Assembly (NCBI GenBank): GCA_902537815.1
Contig: CACBCS010000004.1
Coordinates: 1 to 64,000 of the forward strand
Direction: 5' to 3'
DNA from: an uncultured Pseudohongiella sp.
GTDB taxonomy: Bacteria > Pseudomonadota > Gammaproteobacteria > Pseudomonadales > Pseudohongiellaceae
DNA length: 64,000 nt
The position numbers were made by a program, and so were the translations under genes. The notes beneath the pieces are model-generated. The model did no database searches. It worked only from the letters and a program-made list of their open reading frames with translations, and had not been told where the DNA came from. Positions 56,738 through 64,000 of this stretch are shown here, in pieces. How positions within the stretch are numbered: position 1 is the first letter of the stretch; every line of letters begins with the position of its first letter.

Positions 56738-57260
56738 ACGACTGCTGAAAGCAAGCACTTTGGCCGCCTGTGGTGTAGCCATGCTGGTCAGCACCGCGCA
56801 AGAGCAGGTGAAGCTGGGTCAGACCATCTCCGAAGCCAGTCTGGCGGAATTCGATTTGATTGCTGAACCCGGCGGCATGGGCTTTCCGCCCGGCAGCGGT
56901 ACCGCGAGACAAGGCAGGACGATTTTTGAGAGCCGCTGTGCGCTCTGCCATGGAAACAATGGGGAGGGTAACTCCGCTGCCACAGTGCTGGTCGGCGGCA
57001 ACATGCAATCGACGGACTCGCCGCTCAGGACGGTGGGGAGTTACTGGCCCTACGCCAGTACGGTATTCGATTTCATCCGTCGCGCTATGCCTGCCAATGC
57101 GCCAAAATCGTTGACCGACGAAGAGACCTACCAGGTGGCGGCCTATGTGCTTTACCTCAACGGCCTGGTTGCCGAAGATGAAATCATGAATGCGCAATCG
57201 CTGCCTCAGGTGCGCATGCCCAATGCAGAAGGCTTCATCGACCAAAGCCATATCCAATAA
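56724..57260 (+). CDS. soxD: SoxD-like c-type cytochrome
   Basis: A 178-residue exported monoheme cytochrome, the electron acceptor of the SoxC-like subunit. Signal peptide residues 1-25, heme motif CALCH at 72-76 (Cys72, Cys75, His76), then RRAMPANAPKSLTDEE supplying the likely axial Met near 125 and the helix ETYQVAAYVLYLNGLV. GSGTARQGRTIFESRC is typical of SorB/SoxD-type cytochromes. It is about half the length of a full diheme SoxD, so it is closer to a SorB-like partner. Start overlaps the soxC-like stop by 14 bases, preceded by GAGGTGACC. Confidence 0.87.
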   Translation: MFTYKRLLKASTLAACGVAMLVSTAQEQVKLGQTISEASLAEFDLIAEPGGMGFPPGSGTARQGRTIFESRCALCHGNNGEGNSAATVLVGGNMQSTDSPLRTVGSYWPYASTVFDFIRRAMPANAPKSLTDEETYQVAAYVLYLNGLVAEDEIMNAQSLPQVRMPNAEGFIDQSHIQ

Positions 57261-57429
57261 GCGCAAGCACCCTGATTTTCTGAATTACCGAGCCGACTGC
57301 GTAAAGCGGTGAATCCGCAATAAACTGCGGTCCTGTTGAAATTCTCTCTTAGCGGGCCTGCTGTCCGGTACTCCCCTGAAGAGGAATCAAGCCGCGAAAT
57401 GCGCTAGACTACGTGCGTTATTACTAAAT
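57261..57429. other. Intergenic segment after the soxD-like gene
   Basis: Together with the small frame and the 61 bases that follow it, this forms a 398-base gap before the MFS gene. A short stem CCGCA/TGCGG near 57317-57333 is the only visible structure; there is no T-run and no supported gene. Confidence 0.4.
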
Positions 57430-57597
57430 ATGCCCGCCAGAGAGACCCGGTCATCATGGAGCATTAACAGCAATGTGTTGCTGTTCTTCGCTGCCTTGCT
57501 TGCAGGCGTCATGCTTCATAAGATGCTTGAAGAAAAACGAGAAGGCACGTACCGGCAACCGAAACGAGCCCCGGCACTCCGAGGTTACGTCGCCTAA
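57430..57597 (+). CDS. Possible small single-span membrane protein upstream of the OFA transporter
   Basis: A 55-codon frame, ATG 57430 to TAA 57597. It encodes a polar start, one hydrophobic helix (NVLLFFAALLAGVML, about residues 15-29) and a strongly basic tail (EEKREGTYRQPKRAP), consistent with an inner-membrane protein with cytoplasmic C-terminus. It ends 61 bases before the MFS transporter start. No strong ribosome site is visible and I do not recognise the family. An accessory of the transporter is only a positional guess; a chance frame is possible. Confidence 0.45.
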   Translation: MPARETRSSWSINSNVLLFFAALLAGVMLHKMLEEKREGTYRQPKRAPALRGYVA

Positions 57598-57658
57598 CAG
57601 ATCAGCGAGTGCAGCCAGATCAAAAACAAAAGTGCGGAAAGCACAAGGAAGCGGACCT

Positions 57659-59353
57659 ATGACTGGACTGCTGGCCAAAGAGCGAATCATTGCGGCACCC
57701 GGCTACAATCGATGGCGCGTACCTATTGCCTCAATACTGATTCACCTCTGCATCGGCTCTGTGTATGCCTGGAGTATTTACAACCCCCACCTCACACGAA
57801 TAAATGGCGTGGTCACCAGCGCCGGAGATGACTGGAGTCTGAGTGAAGTCGTCTGGGTATTCACCGTTGCCATCTTTTTTCTGGGTCTGGCTGCGGCGTT
57901 CGCAGGCAAATGGCTGGAACAGGTCGGCCCACGAATGGTTGGCGTAGTCTCAGCCTGCTGCTGGGGCGGCGGCTATCTTGTCGGCGCGGCAGGCATCATG
58001 ACTCATCAGCTCTGGTTACTCTATCTGGGCTACGGGGTAATTGGCGGCTGCGGTCTCGGACTTGGCTATGTGTCTCCGGTGAGCACTTTGATTCGCTGGT
58101 TTCCGGACCGGCGAGGGATGGCAGCCGGCATGGCCATTATGGGTTTCGGTGGCGGCGCCATGATCGGCACGCCGATGAAAGAATATTTTATCCGTCTGTT
58201 CTACCGGGCCCCAGAATATCTCGGGACACAATCACAAGTTGAGCTCGTGACTGAAGCCGGACGGCGATTTGCTGAGGTCGGCGGCGTGCTGCGCGAAGTC
58301 GTCATTGTCGGTGCCACCGAGGCCCGCGATATGACACTGCCCGGCCCCGAAGGGGTTTATGTTGTTGGCAGCGGCGCCACTGGCGTCGCCGAAGCTTTCA
58401 TTCTGATTGGTCTGATCTATCTGGCTGTCATGCTGATTGCCGCATTCTCCTACCGCTTACCCCCGCAGGGATGGCAGCCCGACGGCTGGCAGGCACCCGA
58501 AGAGGACGCTCGCAACGAGCTGATTACGACGGCGAATGTGGATATAGATCAGGCACTGAGAACGCCACAGTTCTATCAGCTGTGGATCGTATTGTGCCTT
58601 AACGTGACTGCCGGAATCGGTGTTCTAGGGGTCGCGCGCACCATGATCACGGAGATTTTTGGCACCACCTTACCACAGACAGTCGATACCGTATTCGCCG
58701 GGACCTATGTTGTGATGATCAGCGCCTTCAACATGGTGGGACGCTTCATCTGGGCGAGCGCCTCTGATTACCTGGGTCGGCGCAACACCTACTGGATCTT
58801 CTTCTTGCTGGGGATAGCCCTCTACCTGTCAGTCCCCTTCACGGCACAGCAAGTAAGTGCCAGCCCGTCAATCATCTGGCTGGTGTACTTCTACGCCGCC
58901 ACGATGATTATTTTCACCATGTATGGCGGTGGATTTGCCACGATACCTGCGTACCTGGCAGATATTTTCGGCACACGCTACGTGGGTGGCATCCATGGTC
59001 GCCTGCTGACCGCCTGGAGCACCGCTGGCGTGCTGGGACCTTTAGCAATCACGTCACTGAGGCAAAACTCAGTCACCAGAGCGATAGATGATCTCGTGGC
59101 CACCATCGATCCCCAGCGTTTCGCCGAGCATTTCGGTGCACCCCTCACTCAGCTGGATGCGCTGGTTGCACAAAATTCAGTCACCATTGCCAGACTGATG
59201 GAAATAGCGCCACCCGGCACCAGCGATCCCACTAGCGGTCTCTACAACTCAACTATGATCCTCATGGCCCTGTTGCTGGCGATCGCCTTGGTCAGCAATG
59301 CACTCATTAAACCGGTCGACCCACGCCATCACATCAAAGAAGAACCCGCTTGA
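57659..59353 (+). CDS. OFA-family MFS transporter (oxalate/formate antiporter type)
   Basis: A 564-residue major facilitator protein with 12 membrane segments. ATG 57659 is chosen because AAGGAAGCGG precedes it and the protein then starts with a short tail before IASILIHLCIGSVYAWSIYN, the OFA signature in helix 1. An in-frame upstream start would add 62 residues that overlap the small frame and have no membrane character. GGGYLVGAAGI and FPDRRGMAAGMAIMGFGGG (motif A-like) follow. A long central insertion (residues about 180-290) is unusual for OxlT-like proteins. The substrate is probably a small carboxylate, uncertain. Confidence 0.9.
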   Translation: MTGLLAKERIIAAPGYNRWRVPIASILIHLCIGSVYAWSIYNPHLTRINGVVTSAGDDWSLSEVVWVFTVAIFFLGLAAAFAGKWLEQVGPRMVGVVSACCWGGGYLVGAAGIMTHQLWLLYLGYGVIGGCGLGLGYVSPVSTLIRWFPDRRGMAAGMAIMGFGGGAMIGTPMKEYFIRLFYRAPEYLGTQSQVELVTEAGRRFAEVGGVLREVVIVGATEARDMTLPGPEGVYVVGSGATGVAEAFILIGLIYLAVMLIAAFSYRLPPQGWQPDGWQAPEEDARNELITTANVDIDQALRTPQFYQLWIVLCLNVTAGIGVLGVARTMITEIFGTTLPQTVDTVFAGTYVVMISAFNMVGRFIWASASDYLGRRNTYWIFFLLGIALYLSVPFTAQQVSASPSIIWLVYFYAATMIIFTMYGGGFATIPAYLADIFGTRYVGGIHGRLLTAWSTAGVLGPLAITSLRQNSVTRAIDDLVATIDPQRFAEHFGAPLTQLDALVAQNSVTIARLMEIAPPGTSDPTSGLYNSTMILMALLLAIALVSNALIKPVDPRHHIKEEPA

Positions 59354-59446
59354 CCAGGCAAGTGACATTTCACCGTAACAACGCCTTGGTTATACTTGTG
59401 GCCCCAGTCGGCCGGTAAGCGGCCTCTTCACAACCGTGCAGTACTT

Positions 59447-60379
59447 ATGAGCAACGCAATCAAAAGACTCAGCATGAAAGACCTCGAAAAGAATCGAGAA
59501 AGCTTTCTGAATGAGCTGTTCACCGGGCTTCAGGAATATGGATTTGTGGTACTCCGTGACCATGCCATTGATCGCCAGAGACTGGATCACGCCTATCAAC
59601 TGCTGGAAAGGCTGTTCGCTCTGCCGGTCGAAACCAAGTTGAAATACGATAGCGGTGACGGTGGCCGACGGGGATACACTGCCTTTGGCCGGGAAAACGC
59701 CAAGGGCAATCCCCATGCAGATCTCAAGGAATTCTGGCACGTAGGACAAGAATTGCCTCGGGACAGCGCCTACGTCAACGATTATCCCGACAATGTCTGG
59801 CCTGAGGAAATCCCGGAATTTGAGACTTTCTTCAAATCTTTTTACAGGGATCTCGAGGCGCTTGGAAAAACAATTTTGGAAGCACTCGGTGAAGCAATGA
59901 ATCTTGAGCCGGATTTTTTCCGGAACATGGTGACCGATGGCAATTCGATTTGTCGCCTGCTGCACTATCCGGCTACCAGGCACCTCGACACGCAACATTC
60001 TGTGAGAGCGGCAGCCCATGCAGACATTAATCTGTTCACCCTGCTGGTTGGCGCGACGGATTCGGGGCTGGAACTGCTGGATCAGAACGGCGACTGGAAA
60101 CCGGTTGTCAGCAGTGAAGAAGAAATCGTTCTGGATACAGGAGACATGATGTCCCGACTGACGAATGATGTCCTGCCTGCCACCGTTCATCGGGTAGTGA
60201 ACCCAATTAACCAGGAGCGCTCCCGCTATTCAATGCCTTTCTTTCTACACCCTCACAGCAAGGCGAGTCTTGAATGTCTGCCGCAATGCGTCGGTCCGGA
60301 AGGTTCAAAATACCCGCCGATCACCGCCGGTGAATTTCTGGAACAGCGTCTAATAGAAATCGGCCTGGCAAGATCCTGA
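59447..60379 (+). CDS. Isopenicillin N synthase-like 2OG-Fe(II) oxygenase
   Basis: A 310-residue non-heme iron oxygenase. ATG 59447 is preferred to the GTG at 59396, which adds 17 poorly plausible residues. DIOX_N-like residues LNELFTGLQEYGFVVLRDHAI lead the chain. The iron triad is HADINLFTLL (HxD, about residue 192) with the distal His in ATVHRVVNP near 245, and RYSMPFFLHP gives the 2-oxoglutarate Arg-x-Ser. Family members hydroxylate or desaturate small molecules; substrate unknown. It lies 93 bases after the MFS transporter, same strand, which may suggest shared substrate handling. Confidence 0.88.
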   Translation: MSNAIKRLSMKDLEKNRESFLNELFTGLQEYGFVVLRDHAIDRQRLDHAYQLLERLFALPVETKLKYDSGDGGRRGYTAFGRENAKGNPHADLKEFWHVGQELPRDSAYVNDYPDNVWPEEIPEFETFFKSFYRDLEALGKTILEALGEAMNLEPDFFRNMVTDGNSICRLLHYPATRHLDTQHSVRAAAHADINLFTLLVGATDSGLELLDQNGDWKPVVSSEEEIVLDTGDMMSRLTNDVLPATVHRVVNPINQERSRYSMPFFLHPHSKASLECLPQCVGPEGSKYPPITAGEFLEQRLIEIGLARS

Positions 60380-60403
60380 TACTCGGCCTCTCGGCTCTGT
60401 TTG

Positions 60404-61624
60404 CTAGCCGATAGACAGGAAAAATCCCGCGATGGCCGCGCTCATCAGATTCGCCATGAAACCGGCGAGAACGGCGCGAAGCCCCAACTCGGCGATGTCC
60501 TTACGGCGATTGGGCGCCATCATTCCTATTCCTCCGAGCACAATGCCGATGGAAGAAAAGTTGGCAAATCCGCAAAGGGCGAAGGTGACGATGGCTTGAG
60601 AGCGATCGCTCATAAGCGTCATCTGATCAGTAAAGGAAACAAACGCCACAAACTCATTAAACACCAGCTTTTGGCCAATCAGACTTCCCGCCAATCTGGT
60701 TTCCTCCCACGGGATGCCAACGATGAGGGCCAGCGGTTGGAACGCATAACCGAGTAGAAGCTGCAGAGACACATCAGCGAAGCCAATCATTGCGCCCAGC
60801 GAGCCCAACAGCGTATTGACCAGCGCAATTAAACCGACGAAAGCCAGCACCATAGCGCCCACATTCAAAGCCAGTGACATGCCGCTGCTGGCGCCTGATG
60901 CCGCGGCGTCTATGACATTGACATGACTTTCGAATTCCAGCGTGAACTCTTCCTCTTCGCTCACTATTTTTTCAGCTTCGGGAAGCAACAGTTTTGCCAT
61001 CAGAAATCCACCCGGCGCCGCCATGAAACTGGCAGCCAACAGATACTGTATTTCGACGCCGAGCAGCACGTAGCCGGCCAGCACCGAGCCCGCCACTGTG
61101 GACATCCCACCGACCATGATGGCAAACAGCTCGGAGCGGGTCATGTTGGCGATATAGGGCCGCACAATCAGCGGTGCCTCAGTCTGTCCGACAAAAATAT
61201 TTGCGGTGGCCGACATTGATTCCGCCTTACTCGTTCTGAGTAAACGCTGGAGTGCACCGCCTATCATGCGGATAAGCCAGCCCATGATGCCCAGGTGATA
61301 GAGCACTGAGACCAGAGAAGAGAAGAACACAATCACCGGCAGCACATGAAAAGCAAAGATGAACCCCATCTCGAATGCGCCGATAGTGCCGAAAACAAAA
61401 TCGATGCCGTCCTGCGCGTTATTCAGTACGCTGGACACCGCATTGGATACCGCCTCCAGAACCGCGACGCCGAGCGGAAAATAGAGCGCAACGCCCCCCA
61501 GCGCGAATTGCAGCAAAAGCGCGAATCCTACGGTGCGCCAGTTGATCTGATGACGCCCGGACGACAACAAAATACCGAGACCGAACAAAATACCGATGCC
61601 TAACAGACTGATCAGAGTTTCCAT
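60404..61624 (-). CDS. NupC family concentrative nucleoside transporter
   Basis: A 406-residue inner-membrane nucleoside symporter with about ten hydrophobic segments. The CNT signature is visible in [19 protein letters not shown] near residues 145-165 (QTEAP loop, nucleoside binding) and [16 protein letters not shown] near 365-380. Its start codon overlaps the udk stop (TGATG), so import and phosphorylation of uridine or cytidine are expressed together. This neighbour pairing makes the substrate call fairly safe. Confidence 0.94.
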   Translation of the reverse strand: METLISLLGIGILFGLGILLSSGRHQINWRTVGFALLLQFALGGVALYFPLGVAVLEAVSNAVSSVLNNAQDGIDFVFGTIGAFEMGFIFAFHVLPVIVFFSSLVSVLYHLGIMGWLIRMIGGALQRLLRTSKAESMSATANIFVGQTEAPLIVRPYIANMTRSELFAIMVGGMSTVAGSVLAGYVLLGVEIQYLLAASFMAAPGGFLMAKLLLPEAEKIVSEEEEFTLEFESHVNVIDAAASGASSGMSLALNVGAMVLAFVGLIALVNTLLGSLGAMIGFADVSLQLLLGYAFQPLALIVGIPWEETRLAGSLIGQKLVFNEFVAFVSFTDQMTLMSDRSQAIVTFALCGFANFSSIGIVLGGIGMMAPNRRKDIAELGLRAVLAGFMANLMSAAIAGFFLSIG

Positions 61625-62283
61625 CAGAAGTGCTGCCCTAATTGTTCGTGAGGTGTGGCTTGCTTTTCCAGTTTCATCCGGTCGATCAGTTTACGCACCA
61701 GACCAGTAACCTCTTCTTCACCGGATACGATCAGATCAGCAAAGGCACGCGTCGGCTCAATAAACCTCCGGTACATTGGCTTGACTGTCTCCTCAAATTG
61801 TCTGATCACAGACTCGCGGCTGCGTCCTCGTGTCTGAACATCCCGCCGCATCCGTCTCGACAGACAAACGTCAAGTGGCGTATCGACGAACACACTCAGA
61901 TCATAGTGATCGCGCAGGCGGCTGTCATGAAGCAGTAATATACCTTCAAGAATCAGGAGGGGCGAGGGCTCTGTTATCTGACAGTGAGGCGATCTGGTAT
62001 GCACTGCATAGTCATAACAGGGAATCTCTGCAGTCAGCCCCGATCTGAGTTGTTTCAGATGCCCGAGCAAAAGGTCGTGCTCAAAAGCGTCTGGGTGATC
62101 GTAATTCACCAGCTCCCGCTCCGCCATAGGCAGATGGTCCTGATTCCGATAGTAGAAATCCTCGGAAATCAACCCGGTCGTATCCGACGGAATCTGCTCT
62201 GCCAGAGCGTGCCTGAGAGCGTTGGCCAGGTAGGTCTTGCCTGACCCGGATGCGCCGGTTATCGCGATAAGCTTGGTGATCAA
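61624..62283 (-). CDS. udk: Uridine kinase Udk
   Basis: A 219-residue cytoplasmic kinase that phosphorylates uridine and cytidine in pyrimidine salvage. The Walker [12 protein letters not shown] is at residues 9-19, with [15 protein letters not shown] and [13 protein letters not shown], both hallmark Udk blocks, and [11 protein letters not shown]. The start is TTG at 62283, with AGGG at suitable distance; no better in-frame start exists. It is the middle gene of a minus-strand group: selenoprotein, udk, nupC, separated by 55 bases and a one-base overlap. Confidence 0.93.
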   Translation of the reverse strand: MITKLIAITGASGSGKTYLANALRHALAEQIPSDTTGLISEDFYYRNQDHLPMAERELVNYDHPDAFEHDLLLGHLKQLRSGLTAEIPCYDYAVHTRSPHCQITEPSPLLILEGILLLHDSRLRDHYDLSVFVDTPLDVCLSRRMRRDVQTRGRSRESVIRQFEETVKPMYRRFIEPTRAFADLIVSGEEEVTGLVRKLIDRMKLEKQATPHEQLGQHF

Positions 62284-62338
62284 TTCGGGCCCTGCTGTCT
62301 ATATTTCGCTCTGACAACAGCGCTGCGCTCAGAGTGAG

Positions 62339-62560
62339 TTATTCACCCGCCAGAACGCCCGCTATCTCTCCCGGCTCGGGAAAACGGTTGCTGTCCGCTT
62401 TGGAGAATAGAGTGCGGCCTTCGGCGGTCACCTCAAATACTCCGCCACTGCCGGCGACGAGATTCACCTGATGGCCACCCAGCTCCAAAACTTCATTAGA
62501 CACACGGTCTGCTGCCGGCTTGTAATTTCAGGCCGTACAGTAAGTAATCACAATCTGCAT
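62339..62560 (-). CDS. SelW-like (Rdx family) selenoprotein with in-frame UGA
   Basis: Read on the minus strand from ATG 62560, the frame gives MQIVITYCTA, then TGA (62528-62530), then NYKPAADRVSNEVLELGG and on to TAA at 62339. With TGA as selenocysteine the 73-residue protein has a CxxU motif (YCTAUNYKP) in the exact place of the Rdx/SelW redox motif, a conserved GGVFEV strand and a normal C-terminus. A short stem-loop AGAC-CGUGU-GUCU lies 18-30 bases after the UGA, in the range of bacterial SECIS apical loops. No CxxC copy or other stop occurs. Its role is probably a thiol/selenol oxidoreductase. It lies 55 bases upstream of udk. Sec machinery genes are not in the window, so direct proof is missing. 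Confidence 0.85.
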
Positions 62561-62635
62561 TGCTACACCGTTTCACCCGACTTCAGCCCGATGACTTTAT
62601 TTTCCTGTTGCGACTTCAGAGATCAGGCGGCTTTC

Positions 62636-62652
62636 CTGTACCATTGGTACAG
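62636..62652. promoter_or_regulatory. 17-base palindrome, candidate operator, between selenoprotein and phosphatase genes
   Basis: CTGTACC-ATT-GGTACAG is a perfect inverted repeat with seven-base arms, about 35 bases before the alkaline phosphatase start and 76 bases from the divergent selenoprotein start. It is one base too wide for a standard CTGT-N8-ACAG LexA site. No specific regulator is recognised. Confidence 0.4.
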
Positions 62653-62686
62653 AATCATAACAGCTTAACAGGCCTAGGTGGACAAG

Positions 62687-64000
62687 ATGACAGCTTCACC
62701 CGCAACCCTCAAGAAAACCCCTGCCCGCTTCCTGCTGCAGCTCATTGCTGTTTCCCTATGCTCATGTGTCGGAGCACAGGAGTCTGAGGAGACCTGGTAC
62801 GCGAGCGGACAGGCTGCCGTGGCACGGAATCTGGAGCTGCGCGCTGCCAGTAGCGGCACTGCCCGAAATGTGATCCTGGTTGTTGGTGACGGCATGGGAG
62901 TTTCTACCGTCACTGCAGCGCGCATCATGGAAGGTCAGCTTCTCGGCGGAACCGGCGAGGAGCATATGCTGAGTTTCGAGCAGTTTCCTAGCCTTGCTCT
63001 GTCCAAAACCTACAACACGAATCAGCAAATCGCAGATTCAGCGGGCACGATGACGGCGATGGCTACTGGGGTAAAAACCAAGGCAGGGGTCATCAGCGTG
63101 AATCAACAGGCGATTCGGGGGGAATGCCGAAGTCAATCAGGAAATCATTTGCTGACCTTTCTGGAAAGGGCAGAGAACCGCGGCCTTGCCACGGGTGTCG
63201 TCACGACGGCACGAATCACCCACGCCACTCCGGCAGCCAATTATGCGCACAGCATGGAACGCAATTACGAAGACGATGGGGACAGCAGCCAGGTCAGTAA
63301 TGCCGAAGAGTGTCCCGATATTGCGCGCCAGCTTATCGAGTTTGCTGAAAATAATACCGGCAGCGATGGCCTGGAAGTCGCTATGGGAGGCGGGCGCACG
63401 AGCTTTATTCCGCAAATCGCTGCCGACCCCGAGTATGGCAGCAGCGGTGCCAGAATAGATGGCCGCGATTTGACAGCTGAGTGGGTAGACTCACACGCAA
63501 ACAGCGCTTACGTGTGGAATCAGGAGCAGTTTGACGCCATTGACCCGGAAGCGACCGACCACCTTCTCGGGCTGTTCGAACCATCACATATGCAGTACGA
63601 CCACGATCGCCCGGTTGATGAGGCCGGCGAACCCAGCTTAAGTCAAATGACGGCTAAAGCGATAGACATTCTGAGCAGAAACGACAAAGGCTTCTTCCTT
63701 CAGGTTGAAGCGGGACGGATTGATCACGCCCACCATGCCACCAACCCGTTTCGCGCTCTCCTCGATACCATTGAACTGTCCCGCGCAGTGCGCACTGCGA
63801 TGGACAAGGTAGATCTGACTGAAACCCTGATTATCGTCACCGCAGACCACAGCCACGTATTCACCATTGCGGGATATGCAACCCGCGGGAACCCGATCCT
63901 CGGCAAGTCAATTGGCAATGACAGCCGCGGTGAACCGCGCGCCGAACCCTGGCTCGCTGCGGATGACTTACCTTATACAACGCTGGGTTACGCCAACGGT
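62687..64000 (+). CDS. Alkaline phosphatase, 3' end cut by the window edge
   Basis: The first 438 codons of a secreted alkaline phosphatase, open to the right edge. An N-terminal signal with LCSCVG may give a lipoprotein. The metal-binding VVGDGMG (Asp68), the nucleophile in DSAGTMTAMATGVKT (Ser118), EAGRIDHAHH and ADHSHVFTIAGY are all visible, so the catalytic site is intact. It releases phosphate from monoesters in the periplasm. It is divergent from the selenoprotein gene across 126 bases that contain a palindrome. No ordinary Pho box is seen. Confidence 0.92.
   Translation, partial: MTASPATLKKTPARFLLQLIAVSLCSCVGAQESEETWYASGQAAVARNLELRAASSGTARNVILVVGDGMGVSTVTAARIMEGQLLGGTGEEHMLSFEQFPSLALSKTYNTNQQIADSAGTMTAMATGVKTKAGVISVNQQAIRGECRSQSGNHLLTFLERAENRGLATGVVTTARITHATPAANYAHSMERNYEDDGDSSQVSNAEECPDIARQLIEFAENNTGSDGLEVAMGGGRTSFIPQIAADPEYGSSGARIDGRDLTAEWVDSHANSAYVWNQEQFDAIDPEATDHLLGLFEPSHMQYDHDRPVDEAGEPSLSQMTAKAIDILSRNDKGFFLQVEAGRIDHAHHATNPFRALLDTIELSRAVRTAMDKVDLTETLIIVTADHSHVFTIAGYATRGNPILGKSIGNDSRGEPRAEPWLAADDLPYTTLGYANG

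Noticed and set aside
62636-62652. LexA box reading of the CTGT...ACAG palindrome
   Set aside because: The spacer is nine bases rather than eight, and neither flanking gene is an SOS function.

Overview
This 64 kb window looks like a chromosomal segment of an aerobic, heterotrophic, probably aquatic gammaproteobacterium. The reasons are two TonB-dependent receptors, divergently placed ssb/uvrA, an outer-membrane-style BtuB-like receptor behind a cobalamin riboswitch, a periplasmic PaoABC-type molybdenum hydroxylase, SoxCD-like sulfite dehydrogenase genes, and many secreted peptidases and lipoproteins. Base composition is moderate to high GC. No tRNA, rRNA, CRISPR array, transposase, integrase or phage gene was seen. 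I cannot name a genus.

Layout. 1-14.1 kb: a tightly packed plus-strand run: partial ORF, M16 peptidase lipoprotein, ABC-2 type exporter pair, two-PDZ lipoprotein, two tandem FG-GAP proteins, a small membrane protein, a TAXI-TRAP transporter pair and an MDR oxidoreductase. 14.4-18.1 kb (minus): TPR-like lipoprotein, moeA, an RmlD-like SDR, ssb. 18.3-24.7 kb (plus): uvrA and a large TonB receptor with mosaic composition. 24.8-26.5 kb (minus): M14 carboxypeptidase. 26.9-30.9 kb (plus): Fe-S, Moco and FAD subunits of an aldehyde oxidoreductase; hemH converges on it. 32.6-34.5 kb: a secreted redoxin/cytochrome c/copper monooxygenase-like fusion. 34.7-36.9 kb: a frameshifted VOC gene, a phosphatase-like protein and a DmeF-like metal exporter. 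37.0-44.3 kb (minus): penicillin acylase family, ACT protein, metallo-beta-lactamase fold protein, formyltransferase, ModF-like double ABC ATPase, PhyH dioxygenase. 44.6-49.6 kb: NTF2-like protein, thiolase-like protein, ICMT-like methyltransferase, BtuB-like receptor with its riboswitch. 50.1-57.3 kb (plus): frameshifted prolyl oligopeptidase, PhyH-like protein, frameshifted GST, TPR protein, SoxC, SoxD. 57.4-60.4 kb: small ORF, OFA-family MFS transporter, 2OG-Fe(II) oxygenase. 60.4-62.6 kb (minus): NupC, Udk, and a SelW-like selenoprotein. 62.7 kb to the end: alkaline phosphatase, cut by the window edge.

How it fits together: peptide and nucleoside scavenging (M16, M14, S9, penicillin acylase, NupC/Udk, alkaline phosphatase), TonB and TRAP uptake, and molybdenum enzymes (Pao-like, SoxC) that use the cofactor MoeA helps make. 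The most notable item is a 73-codon Rdx/SelW gene with an in-frame TGA exactly at the CxxU position (62339-62560), which a standard gene caller would miss. Four apparent one-base insertions in three genes (34.7-53.0 kb) point to either recent gene decay or residual assembly errors.
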